Source: Methylopila sp. Yamaguchi
Lineage (GTDB): Bacteria > Pseudomonadota > Alphaproteobacteria > Rhizobiales > Methylopilaceae
DNA length: 64,000 nt
Assembly: GCF_002897035.1 (NCBI RefSeq)
Contig: NZ_BAUX01000003.1
Coordinates: forward strand, 186,001 to 250,000
Reading direction: 5' to 3'
In this document: in pieces, positions 34,741 through 43,299 of the stretch
Position numbering within the stretch: the first letter of the stretch is position 1
Layout of the letters: every line of letters starts with the position of its first letter
Made by a program: the position numbers and the translations under genes
The notes under the pieces: model-generated
The model's database searches: none
The model's input: only the letters and a program-made list of their open reading frames with translations
What the model was told of the DNA's origin: nothing

Positions 34741-35574
34741 ATGCTGCTCATCCTCGACGTCCTGACCACCGCCGGAATCCTGTTCGTGGTCTCGATCGGC
34801 CTGCTGGCGGTGTTCGGCGTGCTGAAGATCATCAACTTCGCCCACGGCGCCTGGCTGACCATCGGGGCCTATTGCGCCGTGGTCGCCGCCCAGCTCGGCC
34901 TCAACCCCTGGGCCGCGCTGCCGCTCGCCTTCGTCATCGGCGCGGCGCTCGGCGGGCTGGCGGAGCTCTTCATCATCCGACCGCTCTACCGCCGGCCGCT
35001 GGACGCGATCCTCGCGACCTGGGGGCTCGGCATCGTCATCGGCCAGCTGATCACCCTCGGCTTCGGTCGCGACGTCCAGATGACCACCAACTTGTTCTCC
35101 GGCACCGTCGAAATCTTCGGCGCGGACTACTCCGCCTACCGGCTGGTGGCGCTTGGAGCCGCCGTGGTCATCGGCGTCGCCTTCGCGCTCACTATCGAGG
35201 GCACGCGGCTCGGGCTGTCGGCGCGCGCCGTGATCATGAATGAGACCCTGGCGCGCGGCCTCGGCATCGACACCGCTCGCGTGCGGCTCTTCACCTTCAT
35301 GATCGGCGCGGGTCTCGCGGCGCTCGCGGGCGTGCTGCTCACCCCCCTCACCAGCGTCGATCCCAACATGGGCGTCAGCTGGCTGATCGGCGCCTTCATG
35401 CTGGTGATGGTGGCGGATGCGTCCTTCCTCGCGCTTGGCGTCGCCTGCCTCGTGTTCGGCGCGGCGCAGGTGCTGATCAGCACCTTCGTCAGCCCGATCC
35501 TGGGAAGCATCGCGATCGCCGTGCTGGCGGCGCTCGTGCTGCGCATCAGCCCGAAAGGTTTCTCCCGTGCCTGA
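34741..35574 (+). CDS. LivH-type ABC permease
   Basis: The 277-residue inner-membrane protein has about eight helices and the LivH signature LKIINFAHGAWLTIGAYCA near residue 30. The ATG at 34741 is preceded by AAGGGG. It forms the channel with the LivM half of the next gene, whose GTG start overlaps its 3' end by eight bases. Confidence 0.9.
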   Translation: MLLILDVLTTAGILFVVSIGLLAVFGVLKIINFAHGAWLTIGAYCAVVAAQLGLNPWAALPLAFVIGAALGGLAELFIIRPLYRRPLDAILATWGLGIVIGQLITLGFGRDVQMTTNLFSGTVEIFGADYSAYRLVALGAAVVIGVAFALTIEGTRLGLSARAVIMNETLARGLGIDTARVRLFTFMIGAGLAALAGVLLTPLTSVDPNMGVSWLIGAFMLVMVADASFLALGVACLVFGAAQVLISTFVSPILGSIAIAVLAALVLRISPKGFSRA

Positions 35575-37375
35575 CGACGTCTCCGCCCTCGGGCTCGCCG
35601 CGCGGCCCGCGCCGGCCGGCGCGCGGCTGTCGCGAGCCGCGCCCTTCGTGGTCGCGGGTCTCGCGGCGGTCGCGCTGTGGATCGCCCCGCTCGTCCTCGA
35701 CACCTTCGCGGTCAATGTTCTCACCCGGTCGATGATCTACGCCGTGCTCGCGGTGACGGTGGATCTGCTGTGGGGCTTCGCCGGCATCCTCACCTTCGGG
35801 CAGGCGGCGTTCTTCGGGGTGGGCGCCTACGCGACCGCGATGGCGCTGACCTATCTTGGGGCGACGCCGGAGTGGATCGCGGTCGCCCTCGCGCTCGCCG
35901 TCGTCGCGCCGATGGCGCTCGGCCTCGCGGTCGGCTGGCTGTCGTTCTACCACCGCTCCACCGCGCTCTACGCGTCCGTCATCTCGCTGGTGACGCCGAT
36001 CGTGGTCACGCAGCTGATCTATTCGGGAGGAGAGTGGACCGGATCCTCAAGCGGCTTGGTCGGCTTCGATGTGCTGCCGCTCGAGCTCGAAGGCTTCTTC
36101 CGGCTCGCGGCGTTGCTGCTGATCGCGGTGACGCTCGCGGCCTGGGTGTTCGTGCGCTCCGACGCCGGCCGCGCGCTGGTCGCGGTCCGCGACAACGACG
36201 CGCGCTGCGCCTATTTGGGGCTCAGCCCCAAGCGGCTGCAGATCGCGCTCACCACCGTGCTCGCGGGCGTAGCCGGACTTGCCGGCTTCGTCTTCGCCAA
36301 CGCTTCGTCGGTGGTCGCCCCGGAGAACGCCGGGTTCCTGTTCGGCACCGAGCTCGTGATCTGGGTCGCGCTCGGCGGCCGCGGCACGCTGCTCGGGCCG
36401 GTCCTCGGCACGATCGCGATCGACTATCTCGCGGCGAACCTCTCCGGCGACCTGCCGTTCCTCTGGCAATTGCTGCTCGGCACGGCCTTCGTCGCCGTCA
36501 TCATCCTGCTGCCGGGCGGCCTGGCCGAAGTCGCCCGCCGGGCCTGGGGCGCGCTGCCGGTCGGACGCCGGCCGGGCTTCGCCCCGCGACTGGTCGCCAG
36601 CCCGCCGCGTGCGGAGGCGGCCCCCTCCGACGCGCCGCTGCTCAAGATCGACGGGCTCGCCAAGTCCTACGGCAGTCTGACGGTGCTCGAAAACATCGAC
36701 CTCGAGATCCGCGCCGGCGAGCTGGTCAGCCTCGTCGGCCCGAACGGCGCGGGAAAGACCACGCTCATGCGCTGCCTAAGCGACGGGACCGAGCCGTTCA
36801 CGGGCGCGGTGTCGATCGGCGGCGTCTCCACCGCCGGCCTGACGCCCAACCGCATCGTGGCGCTCGGCGTCGGGCGCAAGTTCCAGGTCGCGAGCGTGTT
36901 CGAAAGCCTGACGGTGGCGGACTGCCTGCTGCTCGCCCGCGCCCCCCATGACGGGCTGAGCGCTTTCGGCCGCGCCGAGAGCCTGACCCTGCCGCAGGCC
37001 GCGCTCGACGTGCTCCGGATGACCGGCCTCGACCGCATGCTGGCGGAGCCGACGCGGCTGCTCTCGCATGGTCAGAAGCAGGCGCTTGAGCTCGCGATGG
37101 TGGTCGCGCTGGAGCCGCGGGTGATACTGCTTGACGAGCCGACCGCCGGCCTCACCAAGGCCGAGCGCACCACCATCGGCGCCGTTTTGAAGACCCTCAC
37201 CGCCGACCTTGGCATCGCGGCGGTGCTGGTGGAGCACGACCTCGACTTCGTGCGGCAGATCTCCTCTCGCATCGTTGTCCTGCACCAGGGGCGCCTGGTG
37301 CTCGACGGGACCGTGGACGAGGTCGTCAATTCCGATCTCGTCCGGACCATCTATTCAGGAGGCGCGCATGTCTGA
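35567..37375 (+). CDS. LivM-LivG fusion: ABC permease joined to ATPase
   Basis: The 602-residue protein starts at GTG 35567. Residues 1-335 are a LivM-type permease (about ten helices, GFAGILTFGQAAFFGVGAYA). After a linker of about 25 residues, residues 350-600 are a LivG ATPase with Walker A GPNGAGKTT, signature LSHGQKQAL and Walker B VILLDEPTAGL. The signature reads LSHGQ instead of LSGGQ, as is common in UrtD-like ATPases. Fusion keeps permease and ATPase in one-to-one ratio. It overlaps livF by eight bases. Confidence 0.9.
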   Translation: MPDDVSALGLAARPAPAGARLSRAAPFVVAGLAAVALWIAPLVLDTFAVNVLTRSMIYAVLAVTVDLLWGFAGILTFGQAAFFGVGAYATAMALTYLGATPEWIAVALALAVVAPMALGLAVGWLSFYHRSTALYASVISLVTPIVVTQLIYSGGEWTGSSSGLVGFDVLPLELEGFFRLAALLLIAVTLAAWVFVRSDAGRALVAVRDNDARCAYLGLSPKRLQIALTTVLAGVAGLAGFVFANASSVVAPENAGFLFGTELVIWVALGGRGTLLGPVLGTIAIDYLAANLSGDLPFLWQLLLGTAFVAVIILLPGGLAEVARRAWGALPVGRRPGFAPRLVASPPRAEAAPSDAPLLKIDGLAKSYGSLTVLENIDLEIRAGELVSLVGPNGAGKTTLMRCLSDGTEPFTGAVSIGGVSTAGLTPNRIVALGVGRKFQVASVFESLTVADCLLLARAPHDGLSAFGRAESLTLPQAALDVLRMTGLDRMLAEPTRLLSHGQKQALELAMVVALEPRVILLDEPTAGLTKAERTTIGAVLKTLTADLGIAAVLVEHDLDFVRQISSRIVVLHQGRLVLDGTVDEVVNSDLVRTIYSGGAHV

Positions 37376-38102
37376 CGTGGCGCGGCGGATGGAAGATGCG
37401 ACGGGCGGCGCGCTCGCGCTCGACGGAGTGACAAGCGGCTACGGCGCCGTCTCGATCGTGAAGGGCGTCTCGCTCGCGGTCGCAGCCGGCGAGATCGTGG
37501 CGCTGCTCGGCAAGAACGGCATGGGCAAGACCAGCCTGCTCAAGACCATCCTGGGCATGGTCGGCCTCCGCGGCGGCGCGATCGCGGTTGACGGGGTTTC
37601 CATCGCAGGGCTGTCGCCGGCGAAGCTCGTCGCCCTCGGCGTCGGCTACGCGCCGCAGGAGCAGCCGCTGTTCCAGGACCTGTCGATCCGCGACAACCTG
37701 CGGCTCGCGGTCGCGAGCGACCGTCTGCTGCCCGCGGCGCTGGAGCGCGTGTTCGGCCACTTCCCGTTCCTGAAGGACCGGCTCGCGCAACGCGCGGGCA
37801 CGCTCTCGGGCGGCGAACAGAAGATGCTGATCCTGGCTCGCGCGCTGATGCTGAAGCCGCGGCTGCTGCTGATCGACGAGATTTCGGAGGGCCTGCAGCC
37901 CTCGGTCGTGGACCGCATCGCCGCCGCGCTCTCGGCCGAGCGGGCGGCGAGCGGCGCGACCATGCTGATCGTCGAGCAGAACCTCGACTTCGCCCTGCGC
38001 GTCGCCGACCGTTGGGCGGTGCTGAAGCTCGGCGAGATCGACGACGAGGGCGCCACCGGCCCCGACGCGCGCGAACGCATCCTGCGTCACCTGAGCGTCT
38101 GA
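37368..38102 (+). CDS. LivF-type ABC ATPase
   Basis: The 244-residue ATPase has Walker A GKNGMGKTS, signature LSGGEQKMLILARAL, Walker B LLLIDEISEGL and the LivF switch IVEQNLDFAL. The ATG at 37368 has AGGAGG before it and lies inside the end of the previous gene. The operon ends here, and the stop codon is within the palindrome at 38099-38118. Confidence 0.92.
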   Translation: MSDVARRMEDATGGALALDGVTSGYGAVSIVKGVSLAVAAGEIVALLGKNGMGKTSLLKTILGMVGLRGGAIAVDGVSIAGLSPAKLVALGVGYAPQEQPLFQDLSIRDNLRLAVASDRLLPAALERVFGHFPFLKDRLAQRAGTLSGGEQKMLILARALMLKPRLLLIDEISEGLQPSVVDRIAAALSAERAASGATMLIVEQNLDFALRVADRWAVLKLGEIDDEGATGPDARERILRHLSV

Positions 38103-38118
38103 GGCGGCGCCGCCTCAG
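38099..38118. repeat. Perfect 20-bp palindrome over two convergent stop codons
   Basis: CTGAGGCGGCGCCGCCTCAG reads the same on both strands. It contains the livF stop (TGA 38100-38102) and the UDP-glucose dehydrogenase stop (38115-38117, minus strand). Confidence 0.85.
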
Positions 38119-39425
38119 CCGGCGTTGCGGCCGACGCTCGCGTAGGTGAAACCGTGGCGGACCACCTCCGCCGGCGGGTAGACGTTGCGCAGGTCGACCA
38201 TCACCGCGTCGCGCATCGCGGCTTTCAGCCGTGGCAGGTCCAGGGCGCGGAACTGGTCCCATTCCGTCACCAGCGCGACGGCGCTCGCGCCCTCCGCGGC
38301 CGTGTAGGCGTCGGCGCAGAAAACGACGCTCTCGAGCAGCGGCTTCGCCTGCTCCATGCCCTCGGGATCGTAGGCGCGCACCGTCGCCCCCGCGTCCTGG
38401 AGCGCCGTGATGATCGACAGCGACGGCGCTTCGCGCATGTCGTCGGTGTTCGGCTTGAAGGTGAGCCCCAGCACCGCGATGGTCTTGCCCCGGATGTCGC
38501 CCCCCATGGCGGAGACGATCTTGCGGGCCATGGCGCGCTTGCGCGTGTCGTTGACCGCGACGGCGGTCTCGATCAGCCGGACCGGGCTGTCGTGGTCCTG
38601 CGCGGTCTTGACCAGCGCGAGCGTGTCCTTCGGGAAGCACGAGCCGCCGTAGCCCGGCCCTGCGTTCAGGAACTTCGAACCGATACGGTTGTCCGAGCCG
38701 ATGCCGCGGGCGACCTCCTGCACGTTCGCGCCGACCTTCTCGCACAGGTCCGCGATCTCGTTGATGAAGGTGATCTTCATCGCGAGGAAGGCGTTGGCGG
38801 CGTATTTGATGAGCTCCGCCGTGCGGCGCTCCGTGAACATCAGCGGCGAAGCGTTGAGCGACAGCGGGCGGTAGATCTCGCTCATGACGGCGCGGGCGCG
38901 CTCGTCGAGCGTTCCGATCACCACCCGGTCCGGCCGTTTGAAGTCGGAGATCGCGGCGCCTTCGCGCAGGAACTCGGGGTTCGACGCCACGGCGACGTCG
39001 GCTTCCGGGTTGGTCTCCCGGATGATGCGCTCCACCTCGTCGCCGGAGCCAACCGGCACGGTCGACTTGGTGACGACCACGGTGAAGCCGGTCACGGCCT
39101 TCGCGATGTCGCGGGCGGCGGCGTGAACGTAGGACAGGTCGGCGTGGCCGTCGCCACGGCGCGACGGCGTGCCGACCGCGATGAAGACGGCGTGGGCGCC
39201 CGCGACCGCCGAGGCGACGTCGGTCGAGAAGGTCAGCCGTCCGCCGCGGACATTGCTGGCGACGAGATCCTCAAGTCCCGGCTCGTAGATCGGGATGCGG
39301 CCGGCCTTGAGGGCGGCGATCTTGCTGGCGTCGGTGTCCACGCAGGTCACGTCATGGCCGAAGTCCGCGAAGCAGACCCCGGAGACCAAGCCGACGTAGC
39401 CGGCGCCGATCATCACGATACGCAA
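38115..39425 (-). CDS. UDP-glucose 6-dehydrogenase
   Basis: The 436-residue enzyme oxidises UDP-glucose to UDP-glucuronate with two NAD+, supplying exopolysaccharide precursors. The NAD motif GAGYVG is at about 6-11, and the catalytic Cys is in PGYGGSCFPKDT near 265. The three usual domains are complete. The TTG at 39425 (LRIVMIGAGYVG) is chosen because family members start MRIxxIGxGYVG and the length then fits. The upstream extension to 39560 is Arg-rich and unlike the family. It is convergent with the amide operon. Confidence 0.9.
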   Translation of the reverse strand: MRIVMIGAGYVGLVSGVCFADFGHDVTCVDTDASKIAALKAGRIPIYEPGLEDLVASNVRGGRLTFSTDVASAVAGAHAVFIAVGTPSRRGDGHADLSYVHAAARDIAKAVTGFTVVVTKSTVPVGSGDEVERIIRETNPEADVAVASNPEFLREGAAISDFKRPDRVVIGTLDERARAVMSEIYRPLSLNASPLMFTERRTAELIKYAANAFLAMKITFINEIADLCEKVGANVQEVARGIGSDNRIGSKFLNAGPGYGGSCFPKDTLALVKTAQDHDSPVRLIETAVAVNDTRKRAMARKIVSAMGGDIRGKTIAVLGLTFKPNTDDMREAPSLSIITALQDAGATVRAYDPEGMEQAKPLLESVVFCADAYTAAEGASAVALVTEWDQFRALDLPRLKAAMRDAVMVDLRNVYPPAEVVRHGFTYASVGRNAG

Positions 39426-39714
39426 AGGCTTTGGTGTCCGTTCTCTCGAGGGTGGGCGCCGGCGCCCGGACGCGGCCCGGTTATCACGTCGGCGACGGCG
39501 AGGACAGCCATGGGAGCCGGGCGGCTCGGCGGCCGGAGTGGTCCGCGCCGTGTCGCGCATCGACGCGGCCCGAATCTAGGGCGAGCGCGATAACATCCCG
39601 ATGACGGAAAGCGCCTGACCCGCGACGGACCTTCGCGCGTAGATCTTAAGTCGTCTGGCGGCGACGGGTCGTCCCGCCGACCGTGCCGTTCGTCTCCAAC
39701 GTCAGGATCCTCCC

Positions 39715-41514
39715 ATGACCTTCATTCGCCGCCTGATCGTCGCGACGGCCCTCTGCCTGGCGGGCGCCCCCGCCGTCGCGGCGGCGATCGACGACGCCCG
39801 GCTGCAGGCGGCGGATGAGGACGCCGCGAATTGGATCCTGCCGGGGCGCGACTATGGCGACCGCCGGTTCTCGCCGCTGAGGGACATCAGCCGGGAGACG
39901 GTCAAGCGTCTGGTTCCGAAGTGGATCTACCAGACCGGAACCGCCGCCACCTTCCAGACCACCCCGCTGGTGGCGGACGGAGTGATGTACGTCACCGCTC
40001 CGTTCTCTCACGTGATGGCGGTCGACGCCCGGACGGGGCGCGAGATCTGGCGGTACGAGCACAAGGCGGCGACGAAGAAGCTGTGTTGCGGCCCGGCGAA
40101 CCGCGGAGCCGCTTTGGGCTACGGGCAGGTCTATGTCGCGACCGTGGACGCGCGTCTGGTCGCGCTCGACCAGTCCACCGGCAAGGTCGTCTGGGACGTG
40201 GCGCTCGATCCGGCCGCGACCGAGGGCCCAAGCGAGGACCGCGGCGCGATCAGTCCCGGCGACGCGACGCTCAAGGGCGCCGTCTCCGGAGCGACGGGCG
40301 TCGGCGCCAACGCGGCGCCGCTGGTCTATGACGGCAAGATCATCATCGGCATCACGGGCGTCGGCTACGGCCTCCACCTCGACAGCGATCGTCCGGGCGC
40401 GCCGCTGGGCGCGGTGGTCGGCGTCGCCGGGCGCTACGGCCGGCCCGGGTTCCTCGCGGCTTACGACGCCGCGACCGGTAAGGAGGTCTGGCGGTTCGAC
40501 ACGACGAAGGAGGGCTGGGAAGGCGCGTTCCTGGAGAAGACGGCCTACGGCGAGACGCTGCCGCGCGACGCCGCGGCGGAGAGGGCGGCGGCTCCCGCCC
40601 ACAAGGACGCCTGGCGCTTCGGCGGCGGCTCGATCTGGCACGCGCCGGCGCTCGATCCGAAGACGGGAATGATCTACTTCGGGGTCGGCAATCCGTCGCC
40701 GCAGGCCGCAGGCGAAAGCCGGCCGGGGGACAATCTCTACACCTCGTCGCTCGTCGCGCTCGACGGCAGGACCGGACGCTTCATCTGGAGCTACCAGCAG
40801 ACGCCTCACGACCTCTGGGGCTACGACGTCGCGAGCCCGCCCTCGCTGTTCGACGTCGATGTCGGCGGGCGGACGGTCGCGGCTGTCGGGCAGGCGAGCA
40901 AGCTCGGGTGGTACTTCGTCCACGATCGCGCGACGGGCGAGTTGCTGTTCAAGTCCGAGCCCTATTCGCCGCAATCGAACCTGTTTCATGCGCCGACGCC
41001 GGACGGCGTCGTGGTTGCGCCCGGCGTCGGCGGCGGGGTGAACTGGTCGCCGGCGGCGGTCGACCCCAGCAGCCAGACCGCGTTCGTCGCCGCCATGCAC
41101 TGGCCGGCCAACTACCGTTCGCAGGTGATTCCGGCCGCCGACGGCAAGCCCGAAGTCCGCTACTTTTCGATCGAGCCCGTGTCGGAAGGAACTTATGGGA
41201 TTCTAGCGGCGATCGATCTGAAGGCCGGCGGCAGGATCGCCTGGAGCACGAAGCTGCCGCAGCCGCTGATCGGCGGGGCGCTGGCGACGGCGGGAGGGCT
41301 CGTCTTCACCGGGGAGGGCGGCGGCGATTTTTCGGCCTTTGACGCGACGAATGGCGAAAAGCTCTGGAGCTTCAACTGCGGCGCCGGCGTCAACGCGCCG
41401 CCGATCAGCTTCGCGATCGACGGCAAGCAGTACGTCGCTGTGGCGGCAGGGGGCAGCCAGATCTGGGGCTTCCGGCAGGGCGGAGCGGTGATCGTGTTCG
41501 GCCTACCGGACTGA
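39715..41514 (+). CDS. PQQ-dependent dehydrogenase (quinoprotein, type I beta-propeller)
   Basis: The 599-residue periplasmic protein has a signal peptide of 1-24. It is an eight-bladed propeller with repeated tryptophan docking motifs. The vicinal disulfide pair Cys124-Cys125 (KKLCCGPAN) stacks on PQQ in this family. The active-site region reads PHDLWGYD (364-371), where soluble and glucose dehydrogenases usually have WDxD, so Gly replaces one Asp. No cytochrome c domain or membrane helices are fused, so it is a soluble type I enzyme. Substrate and metal are not predictable. No pqq synthesis genes are in the window. Confidence 0.88.
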   Translation: MTFIRRLIVATALCLAGAPAVAAAIDDARLQAADEDAANWILPGRDYGDRRFSPLRDISRETVKRLVPKWIYQTGTAATFQTTPLVADGVMYVTAPFSHVMAVDARTGREIWRYEHKAATKKLCCGPANRGAALGYGQVYVATVDARLVALDQSTGKVVWDVALDPAATEGPSEDRGAISPGDATLKGAVSGATGVGANAAPLVYDGKIIIGITGVGYGLHLDSDRPGAPLGAVVGVAGRYGRPGFLAAYDAATGKEVWRFDTTKEGWEGAFLEKTAYGETLPRDAAAERAAAPAHKDAWRFGGGSIWHAPALDPKTGMIYFGVGNPSPQAAGESRPGDNLYTSSLVALDGRTGRFIWSYQQTPHDLWGYDVASPPSLFDVDVGGRTVAAVGQASKLGWYFVHDRATGELLFKSEPYSPQSNLFHAPTPDGVVVAPGVGGGVNWSPAAVDPSSQTAFVAAMHWPANYRSQVIPAADGKPEVRYFSIEPVSEGTYGILAAIDLKAGGRIAWSTKLPQPLIGGALATAGGLVFTGEGGGDFSAFDATNGEKLWSFNCGAGVNAPPISFAIDGKQYVAVAAGGSQIWGFRQGGAVIVFGLPD

Positions 41515-41639
41515 GACAGGGGCGCGCATCCTCGGCCGCCTCGTCACTCTAATGAACGCTCGATGAACAGGGCGGCCGGGAAACGTTCAGGGACTTCGGT
41601 CTACAAAAACGTAACTTCGCATTCGGATCCCCCGCCTTG

Positions 41640-41727
41640 AACGGCGTCGTGACGGTCTCCCGCCCCTCTCCGTCACGAACCAGCGAAGTAAGCCCGGCCG
41701 ATGGGGATCGGCCGGGCTTACTTTTAT
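41640..41727 (+). ncRNA. Candidate trans-acting small RNA with C/U-rich loop
   Basis: An 8-bp stem (CGTGACGG at 41648 and CCGTCACG at 41670) presents a 14-base C/T-only loop apart from one G (TCTCCCGCCCCTCT). It is followed directly by a perfect terminator hairpin. C/U-rich hairpin loops that mask ribosome sites are known in alphaproteobacterial trans-acting sRNAs. The exact 5' end is not determined. Confidence 0.45.
41686..41725 (+). terminator. Strong Rho-independent terminator
   Basis: Arms AAGTAAGCCCGGCCGAT and ATCGGCCGGGCTTACTT flank a three-base loop; TTTT follows on the plus strand and AAG precedes, so it may also end the minus-strand mucR transcript. Confidence 0.85.
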
Positions 41728-41779
41728 CAGTGCTTCTGATCCATGGGTTTGGCGCACCGGCGCTCGGGAGAGGCGACGC

Positions 41780-42241
41780 CTACTTGGCCGCGGCGCGCTT
41801 GCGACCGCGCTTCGCCGGGGCCGGCGCGGGAGTTGCGACCGGCTTGGCGCGCTGTTGGCCGAGGCCCATCTTCTTAGCGAGTTCGGACCGGGCCGCGGCG
41901 TAATTCGGGGCGACCATCGGGTAGTCCACCGGCAGCCCCCACTTGGCGCGATAGTCCTCGGGGCTCATGTCGTACTTCGTGCGAAGATGGCGCTTGAGCG
42001 ATTTAAACTTCTTTCCGTCCTCCAGGCAGATGATGTAATCGGGCCCGATCGATTTCTTCACGGAGACCGCGGGCTTGAGTTCGACTGTCGGCTCTTCGAC
42101 CGCGCCTGTCGCGACTTTGACCAACGCGCCGTGCACGCTTGCGATCAGATCCGGAAGATCACCCGCGGGAACGGAATTGTTGCTGACATAGGCTGCGACG
42201 ATGTCGCCGACGAGCGTGAGAGGATCGTGCGCATTGCTCAT
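41780..42241 (-). CDS. MucR/Ros-family zinc-finger transcriptional regulator
   Basis: The 153-residue protein has the Ros/MucR core [20 protein letters not shown], followed by [20 protein letters not shown] at about 72-115. A basic Ala-rich tail follows ([12 protein letters not shown]). These H-NS-like repressors control exopolysaccharide, motility and cell-cycle genes. The start at 42241 lies before an AT-rich promoter region, where family members often bind their own DNA. Together with the UDP-glucose dehydrogenase and OpgG it suggests surface polysaccharide control, but no direct link is visible. Confidence 0.93.
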   Translation of the reverse strand: MSNAHDPLTLVGDIVAAYVSNNSVPAGDLPDLIASVHGALVKVATGAVEEPTVELKPAVSVKKSIGPDYIICLEDGKKFKSLKRHLRTKYDMSPEDYRAKWGLPVDYPMVAPNYAAARSELAKKMGLGQQRAKPVATPAPAPAKRGRKRAAAK

Positions 42242-42488
42242 GTCTATCTCCAGTGATCTTTAGAAACGTAATAATGGGCTGATTTGCTAGGGCTGCAAGA
42301 TATATCTTCGAAAAATACCAGTCACTTCCTGCCGTTGTTATAGCCTGATCAGGCCAAGATCAGCTTACGCAGGCTTCGCCTGCGCAGATCGCAAGTTGGA
42401 CAAATGGATGAAAACTACTCACGCGGCGCGGAATTGGGTCCGATAGCCTGTGCACAGCCGCGCGAACGTGGTTGCGCGGCGAGGCGTC

Positions 42489-42800
42489 ATGATTAATGTC
42501 GCGTTCATGGAAACCGAGGGGGCGGCGTCGCAGTCGACGCGGGCGTGCGAGGCAGCCGGGGCGCTGGCCGCGCGCATGCGCTTCGCCGCCATCCAGGCCC
42601 GCATCGCCGAGCAGGCGGAGGCCATGACGGCGCTGCGCGTGGGGCGCAGCCGCCATCATCGGCGCGGATCGGCCAGCTGGTCAGAAGACGACGAAGCCGT
42701 CTTCACGCAATATCTGGCTGATCTGAGGCTTGCGACGGCAGGCCAGATCGCCGCCGTGCTCCGCTCGGTCGTCGCCTTGGCGGAACGTCGCCTGAACTGA
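42489..42800 (+). CDS. Small hypothetical protein
   Basis: The 103-residue helical protein (MINVAFMETEGAASQSTRAC; ASWSEDDEAVFTQYLADLRL; VVALAERRLN) has no recognised family. The ATG at 42489 has GAGG a few bases upstream. The longer frame starts at 42450. There is no membrane segment. Confidence 0.45.
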   Translation: MINVAFMETEGAASQSTRACEAAGALAARMRFAAIQARIAEQAEAMTALRVGRSRHHRRGSASWSEDDEAVFTQYLADLRLATAGQIAAVLRSVVALAERRLN

Positions 42801-43019
42801 TCTCGCGGTCTGTCTCGCTGCGCCGTACGCCCGAGCCGCGACGTAGCGCCTGACGGCCGATCTCTCATCCTATGATGCGCGTCAAGTTCCGTCGCTCCGC
42901 CAGGGGTGATGAAATCCGCGGCGCATAGCGTCCATCGGGAAGGGCGTCGTGGCTAAGCGGCGCTTGCCTCTTGTTCTTTTTTTGTTCTTATGAAACTTCT
43001 CCCTCAAGGGAGATGAATG

Positions 43020-43289
43020 ATGGCCAAGATCGAGCCGCCAGAGGCCGCAGCGCAGCCGACAGGCGCGCCCGCCCGGCATGAGGATCTCGCGCGGTTCATC
43101 GGGTGGCTTTGCGTGGAGTGTCGCCGTTGCGGCCATCGCTGCGTGTTCGAAGCGGGAAGCCCCCCGACCGCCCAGCCGCCGGAGCGCCTTGCGCGGGCGC
43201 TGGTGTGCCGCCGCTGTGGGGCGCGTTCGCCTAAGCTCCATCGCGCACCTAGTCCCCGCGACGCCCAGCGCTGGCGGCTGGATCGTTGA
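43020..43289 (+). CDS. Small zinc-ribbon-like protein
   Basis: The 89-residue protein carries two CxxC-type knuckles, CVECRRCGHRC at about 32-42 and CRRCGAR at about 66-72, which suggests a zinc ribbon. The ATG at 43020 is seven bases after GGGAG; another ATG is at 43017. It is preceded by an AT-rich promoter-like region. It is probably a DNA- or protein-binding factor of unknown role, convergent with the LysR gene. Confidence 0.6.
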   Translation: MAKIEPPEAAAQPTGAPARHEDLARFIGWLCVECRRCGHRCVFEAGSPPTAQPPERLARALVCRRCGARSPKLHRAPSPRDAQRWRLDR

Positions 43290-43299
43290 ATCTGGGCGC

